Assembly (NCBI GenBank): GCA_913776825.1
Contig: CAJYPV010000017.1
Span: 62,001 to 126,000 of the forward strand
Origin: Burkholderiaceae bacterium
GTDB lineage: Bacteria > Pseudomonadota > Gammaproteobacteria > Burkholderiales > Burkholderiaceae_C
Direction: 5' to 3'
DNA: 64,000 nucleotides
Shown: piece by piece, positions 41,633 to 48,416 of the stretch
Numbering within the stretch: position 1 is the stretch's first letter
How the letters are laid out: every line of letters begins with the position of its first letter
Notes under the pieces: model-generated
What the model saw: only the letters and a program-made list of their open reading frames with translations
Told to the model about the DNA's origin: nothing
Database searches by the model: none
Program-made: the position numbers and the translations under genes

Positions 41633-43234
41633 CTACGAAGGCTTTCGGCTACGTCTGCGCCTCCGGGCCGGAAGGCCGAGCCCCCTCCCAATCTCGTCGA
41701 GCACGTCGGGCCCCAACTTGGCTCGGCGGTTTGCACTTGAGTAGCGCTGACGCGCGTCACCCTCTCCGTACTTGAGGATGGACGTCGCAAGGCGCATCGT
41801 GAACGCCTCGCGCGTTTCCGTACATTCTTCGAGCGCCAACCTAGTTAAGGGAAGCATTTTCAGCGCTGCGGTCGTGATGTTCTGCGCCACCGGAACACCT
41901 CTCAACAACACCTGCTTGGTCATCTGCTTCGGTGCATCACCTTCATAGGCCAAGAGCTCAGCATGCCGCTTCCTGATGTGTGCGGCCGTTCGGGTATCAA
42001 GCGCCCCGTGGGCCTCAGTCGTCTGTTCCTCGCTGCGCGGCTGAATGATGTGCCGGCGACTGGGGGAAACTTGGTCGAGCCAGTCAGCGTCGCGCGAGCG
42101 AGCCCTTGCCACGGTTCGATGCAGAAGGCTGTTGAGTTCGCTACGGCTGGCGCCAGGGTTGCGCTCCAGATGCTCTTCAATTGCCGCCCGGTCTTCCTCG
42201 ATGGAGTGCTTCCCGAACCCAGCCGTGTAGACCCGAGTTTCTGCACGTCCGGTGGCGGAGGTCTCCCTGGCCATCCGTAGGTCCTCATCGTCCGGCAAAC
42301 TCCCACCGAAGATGTCGAGCATCAGCAGGTTTCGGCCAACGACGCACGGGGCCACGCCCTGCGCTAGCGTGTGGTGCATCCACTTTGGGCCGCGGGCTCC
42401 GCCCGCTGAGTTCAACCGGCTCAGAACTTGGTCGGAGTAGGGAACGAGCGCATCCATCGCTAGCTCTTTGCTTCGAAGGTAAACGCCTGCGTCATAGCCG
42501 AGCTCGCGGGCCTTCATCTGGTAGTAGATGCCTATCTTGTTCGCATCCCATCCCTCAAGTGCGCCTTCAAGAATGCTCTTCGCATTGATTGCCAGCCGAG
42601 TGAGAACCTCACCATCCTCCTCCGACATCTGGTTCACCGTGAAGTCGTGAGGCTCTCCGCACCAGCAACGCAACTGAGGGAGGCGCATCCTGGTTGAGGT
42701 CTGCTGTGAGTAATGGCATCCCCCACACCCAGAGACAAGCGGACATCCGTGGGTCGCGCAGTAGCCCAGGCCGATGCACTGATGCTCGCGATGCCAGTAC
42801 GCAAAGCCTAGGCGTCCGACGTCCTCCGCAACGCATTGCGTGCACAGGCTCAGGCGGACCTTCGCCGTCAGTCCGTTCTGGCTCAATCCGAGGGATGAGT
42901 GCAATGCTCGGGCGGTCCCACCCTGAAGAGCAAAGTCAAGGACGGCGGGAACTTTCTCGACGGTGGCGAACGGAAGATGAAGCGGCAGCATCGTGTGCCC
43001 CGCAAGAATCTCGTAGCCGCTGCCGAACACGGGACTGAGCCACTCGGCCATCGCGTCCAACCTCGTCAGAAGCACGCTGGAGCTAAGCAGAACCTGATGG
43101 CCAGGGACCAGCCATGGCGCTCCCTCCTTGTAGATGTCAATGCCCAGTAGGGAGCACCGCCCAAGGTATCCCAGGATGGTTTCCCCAGACTCCACAGGTG
43201 GGGCCGAAGCTAGGTTCAATTTTGCATTCGTCAC
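41633..43234 (-). CDS. tniQ: TniQ/TnsD-family protein, third copy (TniQ-c)
   Basis: A 533-aa paralogue of TniQ-a (35771-37477). It has the same order of blocks: ETILGYLGRCSLLG, zinc residues Cys131/Cys134 (CTQC), Cys159/Cys164 (CATHGCPL) and Cys170/Cys173 (CGGC), YYQMKARELGYDAG, GRNLLMLDIFG and RNPGASRSELNSLLHR. It is separated from tnsC by 721 bp and bracketed by the 23-bp direct repeat, unlike the other tns genes. A second TnsD-like protein could give the element a second attachment site. All zinc ligands are intact, so it is likely functional. Confidence 0.88.
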   Translation of the reverse strand: MTNAKLNLASAPPVESGETILGYLGRCSLLGIDIYKEGAPWLVPGHQVLLSSSVLLTRLDAMAEWLSPVFGSGYEILAGHTMLPLHLPFATVEKVPAVLDFALQGGTARALHSSLGLSQNGLTAKVRLSLCTQCVAEDVGRLGFAYWHREHQCIGLGYCATHGCPLVSGCGGCHYSQQTSTRMRLPQLRCWCGEPHDFTVNQMSEEDGEVLTRLAINAKSILEGALEGWDANKIGIYYQMKARELGYDAGVYLRSKELAMDALVPYSDQVLSRLNSAGGARGPKWMHHTLAQGVAPCVVGRNLLMLDIFGGSLPDDEDLRMARETSATGRAETRVYTAGFGKHSIEEDRAAIEEHLERNPGASRSELNSLLHRTVARARSRDADWLDQVSPSRRHIIQPRSEEQTTEAHGALDTRTAAHIRKRHAELLAYEGDAPKQMTKQVLLRGVPVAQNITTAALKMLPLTRLALEECTETREAFTMRLATSILKYGEGDARQRYSSANRRAKLGPDVLDEIGRGLGLPARRRRRSRKPS

Positions 43235-43422
43235 CGTGCACGCCTCCGAACTGAGGAAGTGATACCTGCGTCACCGATGGCCAAAACGGCTTCTCGCGTG
43301 TACATCACCACGAAGCCACTCCGACGACCTTCTCTCGCCGAGAAGTTGGGCCATCTCTGAGGCGCCGACTCGCATCGAGGCGGCTCCCTCCGCGGCTCTG
43401 TCCTCACCGCCTCCGAACGATT

Positions 43423-43662
43423 TCAGGTCGAGCGCTTCTTAGGAGGCCAGGACGTCTGCTGGGCAAGGCAAGAGCGCTTGTTCTCGATTGAGCGCGCCAG
43501 TCTCTCGTCATCACCCTTGTAGGCCAGGTGGGCGGGCGGTGCGTGTTCTATCGAGATGCCGCAGCGAGTCAATGCTTGGTCGGCCCGACGGGTACTCGAT
43601 AGCGCCCTATCTTTGACCACGACGTTCGGCTCGCCGGTGGGCTTGAGATTTTTATCCTTCAT
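43423..43662 (-). CDS. Small hypothetical protein, 79 aa
   Basis: The start at 43662 has a good SD (GGAGG, 6 bp before). The product is basic and has no membrane segment: MKDKNLKPTGEPNVVVKDR, DQALTRCGISIEH, SIENKRSCLAQQTSW. Two ACAAGACT octamers lie 27-60 bp upstream of its start, in promoter position. It precedes TniQ-c by 188 bp on the same strand and may be co-transcribed. Family unknown. Confidence 0.55.
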   Translation of the reverse strand: MKDKNLKPTGEPNVVVKDRALSSTRRADQALTRCGISIEHAPPAHLAYKGDDERLARSIENKRSCLAQQTSWPPKKRST

Positions 43663-43688
43663 TGCCAACCTCCACCTCAGTGATTTGC

Positions 43689-43723
43689 ACAAGACTCCAA
43701 GACCTTCTCATTCCGACAAGACT
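43689..43723. repeat. Pair of ACAAGACT octamers
   Basis: ACAAGACT at 43689-43696 and 43716-43723, 27 bp apart, same orientation. The second extends as CGACAAGACTAT, identical to 41117-41128 near tnsC. They are upstream of the 79-aa gene. Confidence 0.6.
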
Positions 43724-44531
43724 ATTCATTTCAAATCTCCATCCATATTGAGAGTCATAACAGGTCCGCAAACTAATGTCAGCGGAGCGGATGATAGGAA
43801 TCGGACTCGCGTTTCTCAACCAGGTTCAAGCACTTCCAGCTCGACTTCAGCTCTCCTCACTAGATACGCATTCGATTCATGAACCACACAGTTGGTACAC
43901 AGGCATCGACTCCGAGTGGAAGGCCTATCGATGCAATGGGGCGCTTTCAGTGCGGTCGTCGACTGGTCTCACTCGCGCCTCATCGCTCCGCCTGGCTGGC
44001 TTGCATCTATAGAGTCTTGTATTTATCCGCGCTGCACACGCGGGCTCGATTGCACAACTACAGCGACTGTTCATGCCGGAGTTGGATTGCGACGCTCGCT
44101 CTTGCGTTCTTCTGTCAGTTCTTTGACGTGGACGGGCGCTCAGATAAATGTTTGGACTACACCCCTGACCATCGGAGAGGGGGCTAGATACACCGCGGCC
44201 GATGGGAGCATGCGCAAGCGGGATGTGGGGCGCGACACCGGTGAACAGTACTGAGGTGCACAGGGGCGAGTGAACTTCGCCATGTCAGTACATCTTTGGT
44301 CCAGTCACGGAGCCAAAGCCCAGAGTCTCGACTCCGGAAAGTCACGCTCGGCAGCGACTCTTCGCGGCCTTAGGGGTGACTTTGCCCAGAGTTCTCCATG
44401 GATGGAGTTGTTTATAGAAGCCCTACCTAAGGCAGAGCTCTATGTACTACAACCAGTGCGCGCGAGGAGAAGGAAGGGCTGAGCTGGCCGCAGGCAGGGC
44501 GCCGTTACAGAAGTTCGCCCATGGCCATCGG
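43724..44531. other. Gap without recognisable gene, contains second direct-repeat copy
   Basis: 808 bp. I see AGTCTTGT at 44013-44020, the second direct repeat at 44056-44078, and GCGGATGATAG near 43787, which is also found near 41223. Several short open frames overlap here, but none has a convincing SD or composition. Confidence 0.6.
44056..44078 (+). repeat. 23-bp direct repeat flanking TniQ-c, copy 2
   Basis: AACTACAGCGACTGTTC followed by ATGCCG, the partner of 41475-41497. Between the two copies lie TniQ-c and the 79-aa gene (about 2.6 kb). Confidence 0.8.
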
Positions 44532-44756
44532 TCACCTATCCAGCAGCCAAGCCTTCACGCGTTGGATGAGCGACCGCCCCGGCGCTCTCGCTTGAGGTTG
44601 GTTCACCTGGCCGACTGCTTCGACGGCCGCCTCAGCCTGCATGCGACGCATCAGTTCGCCTGGAACAGGATGGCCAATGGCGGCATCCAGACGCGCTCGT
44701 TCCTGCGCTTCACGGATGAGCTTCTGCTGCGCGTCAGAAGGGACGAAGTCGGGCAT
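44532..44756 (-). CDS. Small hypothetical protein, 74 aa
   Basis: A helical, charged product: MPDFVPSDAQQKLIREAQE, then GHPVPGELMRRMQAEAAVE, ending RSLIQRVKAWLLDR, which is amphipathic. A purine-rich GGAGGCTAAGG lies upstream of the ATG but 9-17 bp away. It is probably real given its composition. No family recognised. Confidence 0.5.
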   Translation of the reverse strand: MPDFVPSDAQQKLIREAQERARLDAAIGHPVPGELMRRMQAEAAVEAVGQVNQPQARAPGRSLIQRVKAWLLDR

Positions 44757-44985
44757 GGGTACACCTTAGCCTCCACGTCGCGCCGCAGCAAGACCACCCG
44801 GGTTCGTCGCGTCTTCCGCGCTGGCGAGGCTCACCAAGGTAGGCACATGAACAGTTGCTGCATACAGGCGTTCCTGTGTGTACACGCGTGGCTTAGCCCT
44901 AAACAGAGTCGATGCCCACGACACTTAGGCAGTCCGCAGCCGCTGCTCCTACAAGCTTCGCTGGACGTCACACCGAGGGTTGAAC

Positions 44986-45531
44986 ATGAAGCCATTCAGC
45001 ATCGAAGACGCAACGCCTGTCCCCGCGCCGGAGGTCGCCACTCTTCCGCCGACCTGCTTCCTGAACGCCGACGGAGTCGTTCATCCTGTTGGCACGAGCT
45101 ACCTTCATTGGGACCTCGCTGGCCCGGCTAGGCCACCGTTCTGCTGGGTCGGAGGCCTTGAGGACTTAGCGCACCGCTGGGACCTTAGGTTCGTGCTTTG
45201 GACGTCCGCAACGGCAGTGCTTGGTCTGGAGCGCGTTCGCGGAGTTGCTCCGCCCTGGTTGCAGTCCCGCATTGACGGGGAGACTCCGCCGAAGCTTCGA
45301 TTCATCAGCCTGTCGGAGGTGCGTAAGCTTCGCAGCAGCTTCGCATCACTTTCGTACCACCTGACGCTGCATCCGACGCAGAACTGGGTTGCTGTGTCAG
45401 ACGACCTCGACGGATGGCCTGCCGAGACCGAACTGCGCAAGCGACTCGTTGTGTGCGATGGCAGCCGAGGCTTGTCAGACCCGGCTGTGGTCGAACGGAT
45501 TGAGGCTGTTCTGCGGATGGGCGCGACATGA
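44986..45531 (+). CDS. HAD-fold protein with lost nucleophile (SAK-HAD-like)
   Basis: A 181-aa protein. Motif I reads CFLNADGVVHP: the position of the nucleophilic Asp is Asn27, while Asp29 remains. The later RFVLWTSATA (motif II-like) and NWVAVSDDLDGWPAE (motif IV-like) match the small HAD domain found in RNA-repair 'Swiss army knife' proteins and in many stand-alone forms. Without the nucleophile it is unlikely to be a phosphatase. Its stop overlaps the ATG of the next gene (ATGA), a complete HAD homologue, so the two may work as a catalytic/non-catalytic pair. Confidence 0.65.
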   Translation: MKPFSIEDATPVPAPEVATLPPTCFLNADGVVHPVGTSYLHWDLAGPARPPFCWVGGLEDLAHRWDLRFVLWTSATAVLGLERVRGVAPPWLQSRIDGETPPKLRFISLSEVRKLRSSFASLSYHLTLHPTQNWVAVSDDLDGWPAETELRKRLVVCDGSRGLSDPAVVERIEAVLRMGAT

Positions 45532-46100
45532 CGCCCGCACTAGGTGACGAGGTCCAGCGGGGCTCAGAGTGCGCGCCTCTGCTGTTTCTCGACATCGATG
45601 ACGTTCTGTGCATCAGTCACCATCACGGAGGCCGCCAGGCTGCCCTGGCGCTCAACTCCCGCCGCACGGCCGATGCCGCGCCCTTTCCATGGGACCAGCT
45701 GTTCGAAGAAGAGGCCCGGATTGCTCTGAACTTGCTTATGGAGCGAGCTCGGCCTCGCATCGTGGTGACGTCCACTTGGCTGGCACTGTTCAACCGGGCA
45801 GCCATGGCGGAGGTCTTCAGGCTCTCCGGACTGGCCCGAATAGCTGACGCCCTGCACGTCCACTGGGATGCTCCTCAGAACCGTTTTGAGACACGCCTGG
45901 CGGCGATAGAGCGATGGCTTGCCGCCAACCACCGCGGCGAAGCGTTCGCTGTCCTCGACGACCGTGAGAGCGGGACCGGCCTTGCCGGGTCCACAATTGA
46001 ACGAGAAGGTCGCGTCGTCTTTTGCGAGGTCGGCCGAGGTCTGCACCTGGACTTGCTGCCCGCACTAGAGGCAGCACTGACCGAGCCTACCAAGCGCTGA
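45528..46100 (+). CDS. HAD-fold hydrolase (SAK-HAD-like)
   Basis: A 190-aa protein with an intact HAD signature: Asp22 and Asp24 in LLFLDIDDVLC, Thr/Ser in RIVVTSTWLALFN, and the acidic motif AFAVLDDRES. It probably dephosphorylates a nucleic-acid end or small phosphoester, but the substrate is unknown. Translation is coupled to the upstream nucleophile-lacking homologue by a 4-bp overlap. Confidence 0.7.
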   Translation: MTPALGDEVQRGSECAPLLFLDIDDVLCISHHHGGRQAALALNSRRTADAAPFPWDQLFEEEARIALNLLMERARPRIVVTSTWLALFNRAAMAEVFRLSGLARIADALHVHWDAPQNRFETRLAAIERWLAANHRGEAFAVLDDRESGTGLAGSTIEREGRVVFCEVGRGLHLDLLPALEAALTEPTKR

Positions 46101-46270
46101 AACCTCTTGGCTTTTGCGCCCAGGCCGCCAGCCAAAGTCTGCGGGCCTCCCGTCGCCGCTATCCCCAATCTCATCCTTCGGATAGCAGCATGGGCGAAAA
46201 CGGCACTGGTTCCTGCTTTAATGCGCACCACGGCGCACTCCCCTGCGTCGACTAACCAGTGGAGCCCTAG

Positions 46271-46795
46271 ATGCCAAAGTCGCTGCAACAGGTCCTGAGC
46301 CAAATCGACAAGCTTCAAAAGGAGGCGAACTCCATTCGCGCCAAGGAAGTTGCCGGTGTTATCAGCCGCATTCAGGAAGCCATCCGTCACTATGACCTGA
46401 CGCCGGCAGACCTGTTCGGCTCAACTGCGAAGAAGGCAACGGCTGCGACCAAGGGCAAGCGCGGTGGCGTCGCCAAGTACCAGGCTGAGGACGGCCGTAC
46501 TTGGAGCGGCGTGGGCAAGCGTCCAAACTGGTTTGTTGCAGCCATTGAAGCAGGCAAGACGCCTGAGGACCTTCTAATTGCAGGCGCTGGAGGAAAGGCC
46601 GCCGAGCAAGCCAAGCCAACACGCGCCAAAGGCTCCAAGCGCAAATCAGTCGCCAAGGAGAAGCGCGTCGGCGAGCCCAAGTATCACAATGGCGAAGGCA
46701 AGACTTGGACGGGCAAGGGGACCCGGCCCGGATGGTTCGTTGCCGCTCTAGCTTCTGGCAAGACGGCTGAAGATTTGCTCATCAACAAGAACTGA
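46271..46795 (+). CDS. H-NS-family protein with two DNA-binding modules
   Basis: A 174-aa protein. The N-terminal 45 residues form the oligomerisation helices (QQVLSQIDKLQKEANSIRAKE in outline). Then two copies of the H-NS C-terminal AT-hook-type module occur: TWSGVGKRPNWFVAAIEAGK (residues 77-96) and TWTGKGTRPGWFVAALASGK (145-164), joined by a Lys-rich linker. Most H-NS/BpH3-type proteins have one module. It probably silences AT-rich foreign DNA and could bridge or bind more tightly than the chromosomal form. It is encoded inside the island, so it may control its neighbours. Confidence 0.88.
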   Translation: MPKSLQQVLSQIDKLQKEANSIRAKEVAGVISRIQEAIRHYDLTPADLFGSTAKKATAATKGKRGGVAKYQAEDGRTWSGVGKRPNWFVAAIEAGKTPEDLLIAGAGGKAAEQAKPTRAKGSKRKSVAKEKRVGEPKYHNGEGKTWTGKGTRPGWFVAALASGKTAEDLLINKN

Positions 46796-46832
46796 CGCTC
46801 GCAGGCCGCTGGTGGCGGTTGTCCCCGCCGCA

Positions 46833-47063
46833 TCAGTTTGGCGAGCCTTGCGGGGGCTTCGCTCCCGTGGCCTCCGCCCGCAACATTCCCGCAAGCATCT
46901 CCAGCGCGCTGGCTAGCTTCAAGCGGTAGTCGGGCGTGTCGTTTAAGGGGTGGACTGCGACCGAGCAGCCGCTGCCTCGTAGCCCATTCACCACGATGAC
47001 CGCCGCGGCTTCGGCGCCAGAGGACCTCACCAGGTCCTCGGCCTCGCGGTTGAACTTGCTCAT
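46833..47063 (-). CDS. Small hypothetical protein, 76 aa (LexA-box operon, gene 3)
   Basis: Start MSKFNREAEDLVRSSG at 47063. It contains AEAAAVIVVNGLRGSGCSVAVHP and KLASALEMLAGMLRAEA. It looks like a small alpha/beta protein of the kind common in phage and plasmid regions. It is last of three minus-strand genes downstream of the LexA-box promoter at 47863-47892. Function unknown. Confidence 0.5.
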   Translation of the reverse strand: MSKFNREAEDLVRSSGAEAAAVIVVNGLRGSGCSVAVHPLNDTPDYRLKLASALEMLAGMLRAEATGAKPPQGSPN

Positions 47064-47138
47064 CTGACTCTCGCTGCTTCGGCACCTTGCTACCGTTGGC
47101 CGCTTCGACGTCGCACTCAATCAGCGCCGCGCTGCTGC

Positions 47139-47564
47139 TCAGTAGCTCGCCGTCGGGGTATCTGGCGCTGGAATGATTTTTACGAGGCGTGCGGACGGGA
47201 AGGCCTTCTTCACCGCCTCGGTAGCGCTAACCAACGCCTGCTCGGCCGAAGCAGCCTCACGCACGAACTGCAGCTCGAGCTGTCCCTTGATGTCAGCCCC
47301 CTGCAGTGTGTCAGCGCACCCGGCTCGCTCCAATCGACTCATGGCCAAGTCGATAAGCACATCGTGCTCATCAAGCTCGTACCGAAGGCTGAACTCAAAC
47401 TGCAGCGTCCGCGGCCCGGCCTGACCCAGCCAAAAGCGCTGCCGAGAGGCTTCGCCAAGTTCGGCCAACTCCGCGGCTCCCGTACCGTTCCCTTTTGCGA
47501 GCATTGGAGGAGCACTCGCACCGTCGTCAGCACGCTGGCGTCGACCTTCGAAGGATGCCCCCAT
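47139..47564 (-). CDS. Hypothetical protein, 141 aa (LexA-box operon, gene 2)
   Basis: Start MGASFEGRRQ at 47564, one base after the stop of gene 1. The C-terminal 90 residues (FEFSLRYELDEHDVLIDLAMSRLERAGCAD, then FVREAASAEQALVSATEAVKKAFPSARLVKIIPAP, in outline) match the small domain that often precedes an HTH in proteobacterial proteins. Here the HTH is missing. Function unknown; probably a helper or antitoxin-like protein at most. Confidence 0.55.
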   Translation of the reverse strand: MGASFEGRRQRADDGASAPPMLAKGNGTGAAELAELGEASRQRFWLGQAGPRTLQFEFSLRYELDEHDVLIDLAMSRLERAGCADTLQGADIKGQLELQFVREAASAEQALVSATEAVKKAFPSARLVKIIPAPDTPTASY

Positions 47565-47565
47565 C

Positions 47566-47835
47566 TCAGTGCTCCGCCTGTTCGAGCGCCAGCTCCCCAT
47601 GCGAGTGCACGGCATCCCCGTCGCGCTGCGCCCCCACCACGGAGGTCTCCAGCTGAGCGAGCTGAAGCAGGGCTCGCTTCTCCGGGTCAGCGTTGATGAG
47701 GCGGCGCGCATGCAGGATGGCCGCGCGGTGTTCGGGCCGCCGGCGAGCCCAATCAGACAAGAGCGCACCGTGCCGGGACGGGTAGACCGCCCACCACTGC
47801 AGGATGCTCTGAGAGTCGTTCAAGTCGAGAAGCAT
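47566..47835 (-). CDS. Small hypothetical protein, 89 aa (LexA-box operon, gene 1)
   Basis: Start MLLDLNDSQSILQWW at 47835 with a purine-rich SD (GGAAGGAAGAG). The sequence has YPSRHGALLSDWARRRPEHRAAILHARRLI, then a helical acidic end. It is first gene after the LexA-box promoter. Family not recognised. Confidence 0.6.
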   Translation of the reverse strand: MLLDLNDSQSILQWWAVYPSRHGALLSDWARRRPEHRAAILHARRLINADPEKRALLQLAQLETSVVGAQRDGDAVHSHGELALEQAEH

Positions 47836-47862
47836 GTCTCTTCCTTCCGAGGTGTCGGCAGG

Positions 47863-47892
47863 AATATACTGTATGTCCATACAGTGTTTCAA
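47863..47892 (-). promoter_or_regulatory. Sigma70 promoter with embedded LexA (SOS) box
   Basis: On the minus strand TTGAAA (47887-47892) and TATATT (47863-47868) are 18 bp apart. The LexA box TACTGTATGTCCATACAGTG (47867-47886) fills the spacer; it keeps the CTGT-N8-ACAG core with near-perfect symmetry. LexA binding would occlude RNA polymerase. The opposite-strand gene starts inside the box. Confidence 0.8.
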
Positions 47893-48295
47893 GACCATGC
47901 TAGTCCGAGCCCTGCTCCTTCGCCATCACGGCGTTCGAGTGGCCGCCGAGCATCTGCGATGCCGAGAGCCGATGACCGGGCGCCTGCAGCTTCGCATGAG
48001 CCATTACGAGGGTCGCGATGGCCGCGGCAGGCAGGTGTGCCTGCTCATGCCCGCAGCTCCAGCCAGCTATCAGCCGCTCGTGGAGCTATTCAGCGCCAGG
48101 CTCTTGCGCATCGAAGACAGAGGAATTCTCATCGGTGGCCGCGAGGAGGTTTGGGTCCGCAAGCGCAGAACCGAGTACCCCCAAGTGCTCTGGGCCTGGC
48201 CGGTACCGCCCGAAACCTCCCAGGACGCGCCAAGAGAGCGCATGCGCAGTCCCGAGGTGACACGTCTGCTAGAGGCCATTGAGGCAATCTCGTAG
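47873..48295 (+). CDS. Hypothetical protein starting within the LexA box, about 140 aa
   Basis: The ATG at 47873 has AGGAA 8 bp upstream and lies inside the LexA box; an ATG at 47897 is an alternative. The product has LVRALLLRHHGVRVAAEHLRC, GRQVCLLMPAAPASYQPLVELF and a basic RRTEYPQVLWAWPVP. No family recognised. The divergent arrangement around one operator implies shared DNA-damage control, if its promoter also overlaps the box. Confidence 0.5.
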   Translation: MSIQCFKTMLVRALLLRHHGVRVAAEHLRCREPMTGRLQLRMSHYEGRDGRGRQVCLLMPAAPASYQPLVELFSARLLRIEDRGILIGGREEVWVRKRRTEYPQVLWAWPVPPETSQDAPRERMRSPEVTRLLEAIEAIS

Positions 48296-48416
48296 TTGAA
48301 GAGCCGTCGTTCCGCCAGCCTGTTCCGTCGTCCCTTGACTTGAACAATTGGAGGTCGAATAACCACGCCAACTTGCGCACCAGGAGAGTCTGACTGCCAA
48401 ATTGGCCGGAAAGGGG

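Larger units (their letters stand above)
32368..43234 (-). mobile_element. Tn7-like transposition gene block (TnsA, TnsB, TnsC, three TniQ)
   Basis: Contiguous minus-strand genes encode a third TniQ, TnsC, TniQ-b, TniQ-a, TnsA and TnsB. The limits given are the coding block, because the transposon ends are not securely located; candidates are the repeats near 30.7 kb, 41.5 kb and 44.06 kb. The gene order differs from Tn7 (tnsABCDE). Confidence 0.85.

Noticed and set aside
43235..44531. Possible CRISPR array or guide near the Tn7-like genes
   Set aside because: Repeats are 8-bp octamers and one 23-bp pair at irregular distances, and there is no Cas gene, so a CRISPR-guided transposon is not supported.
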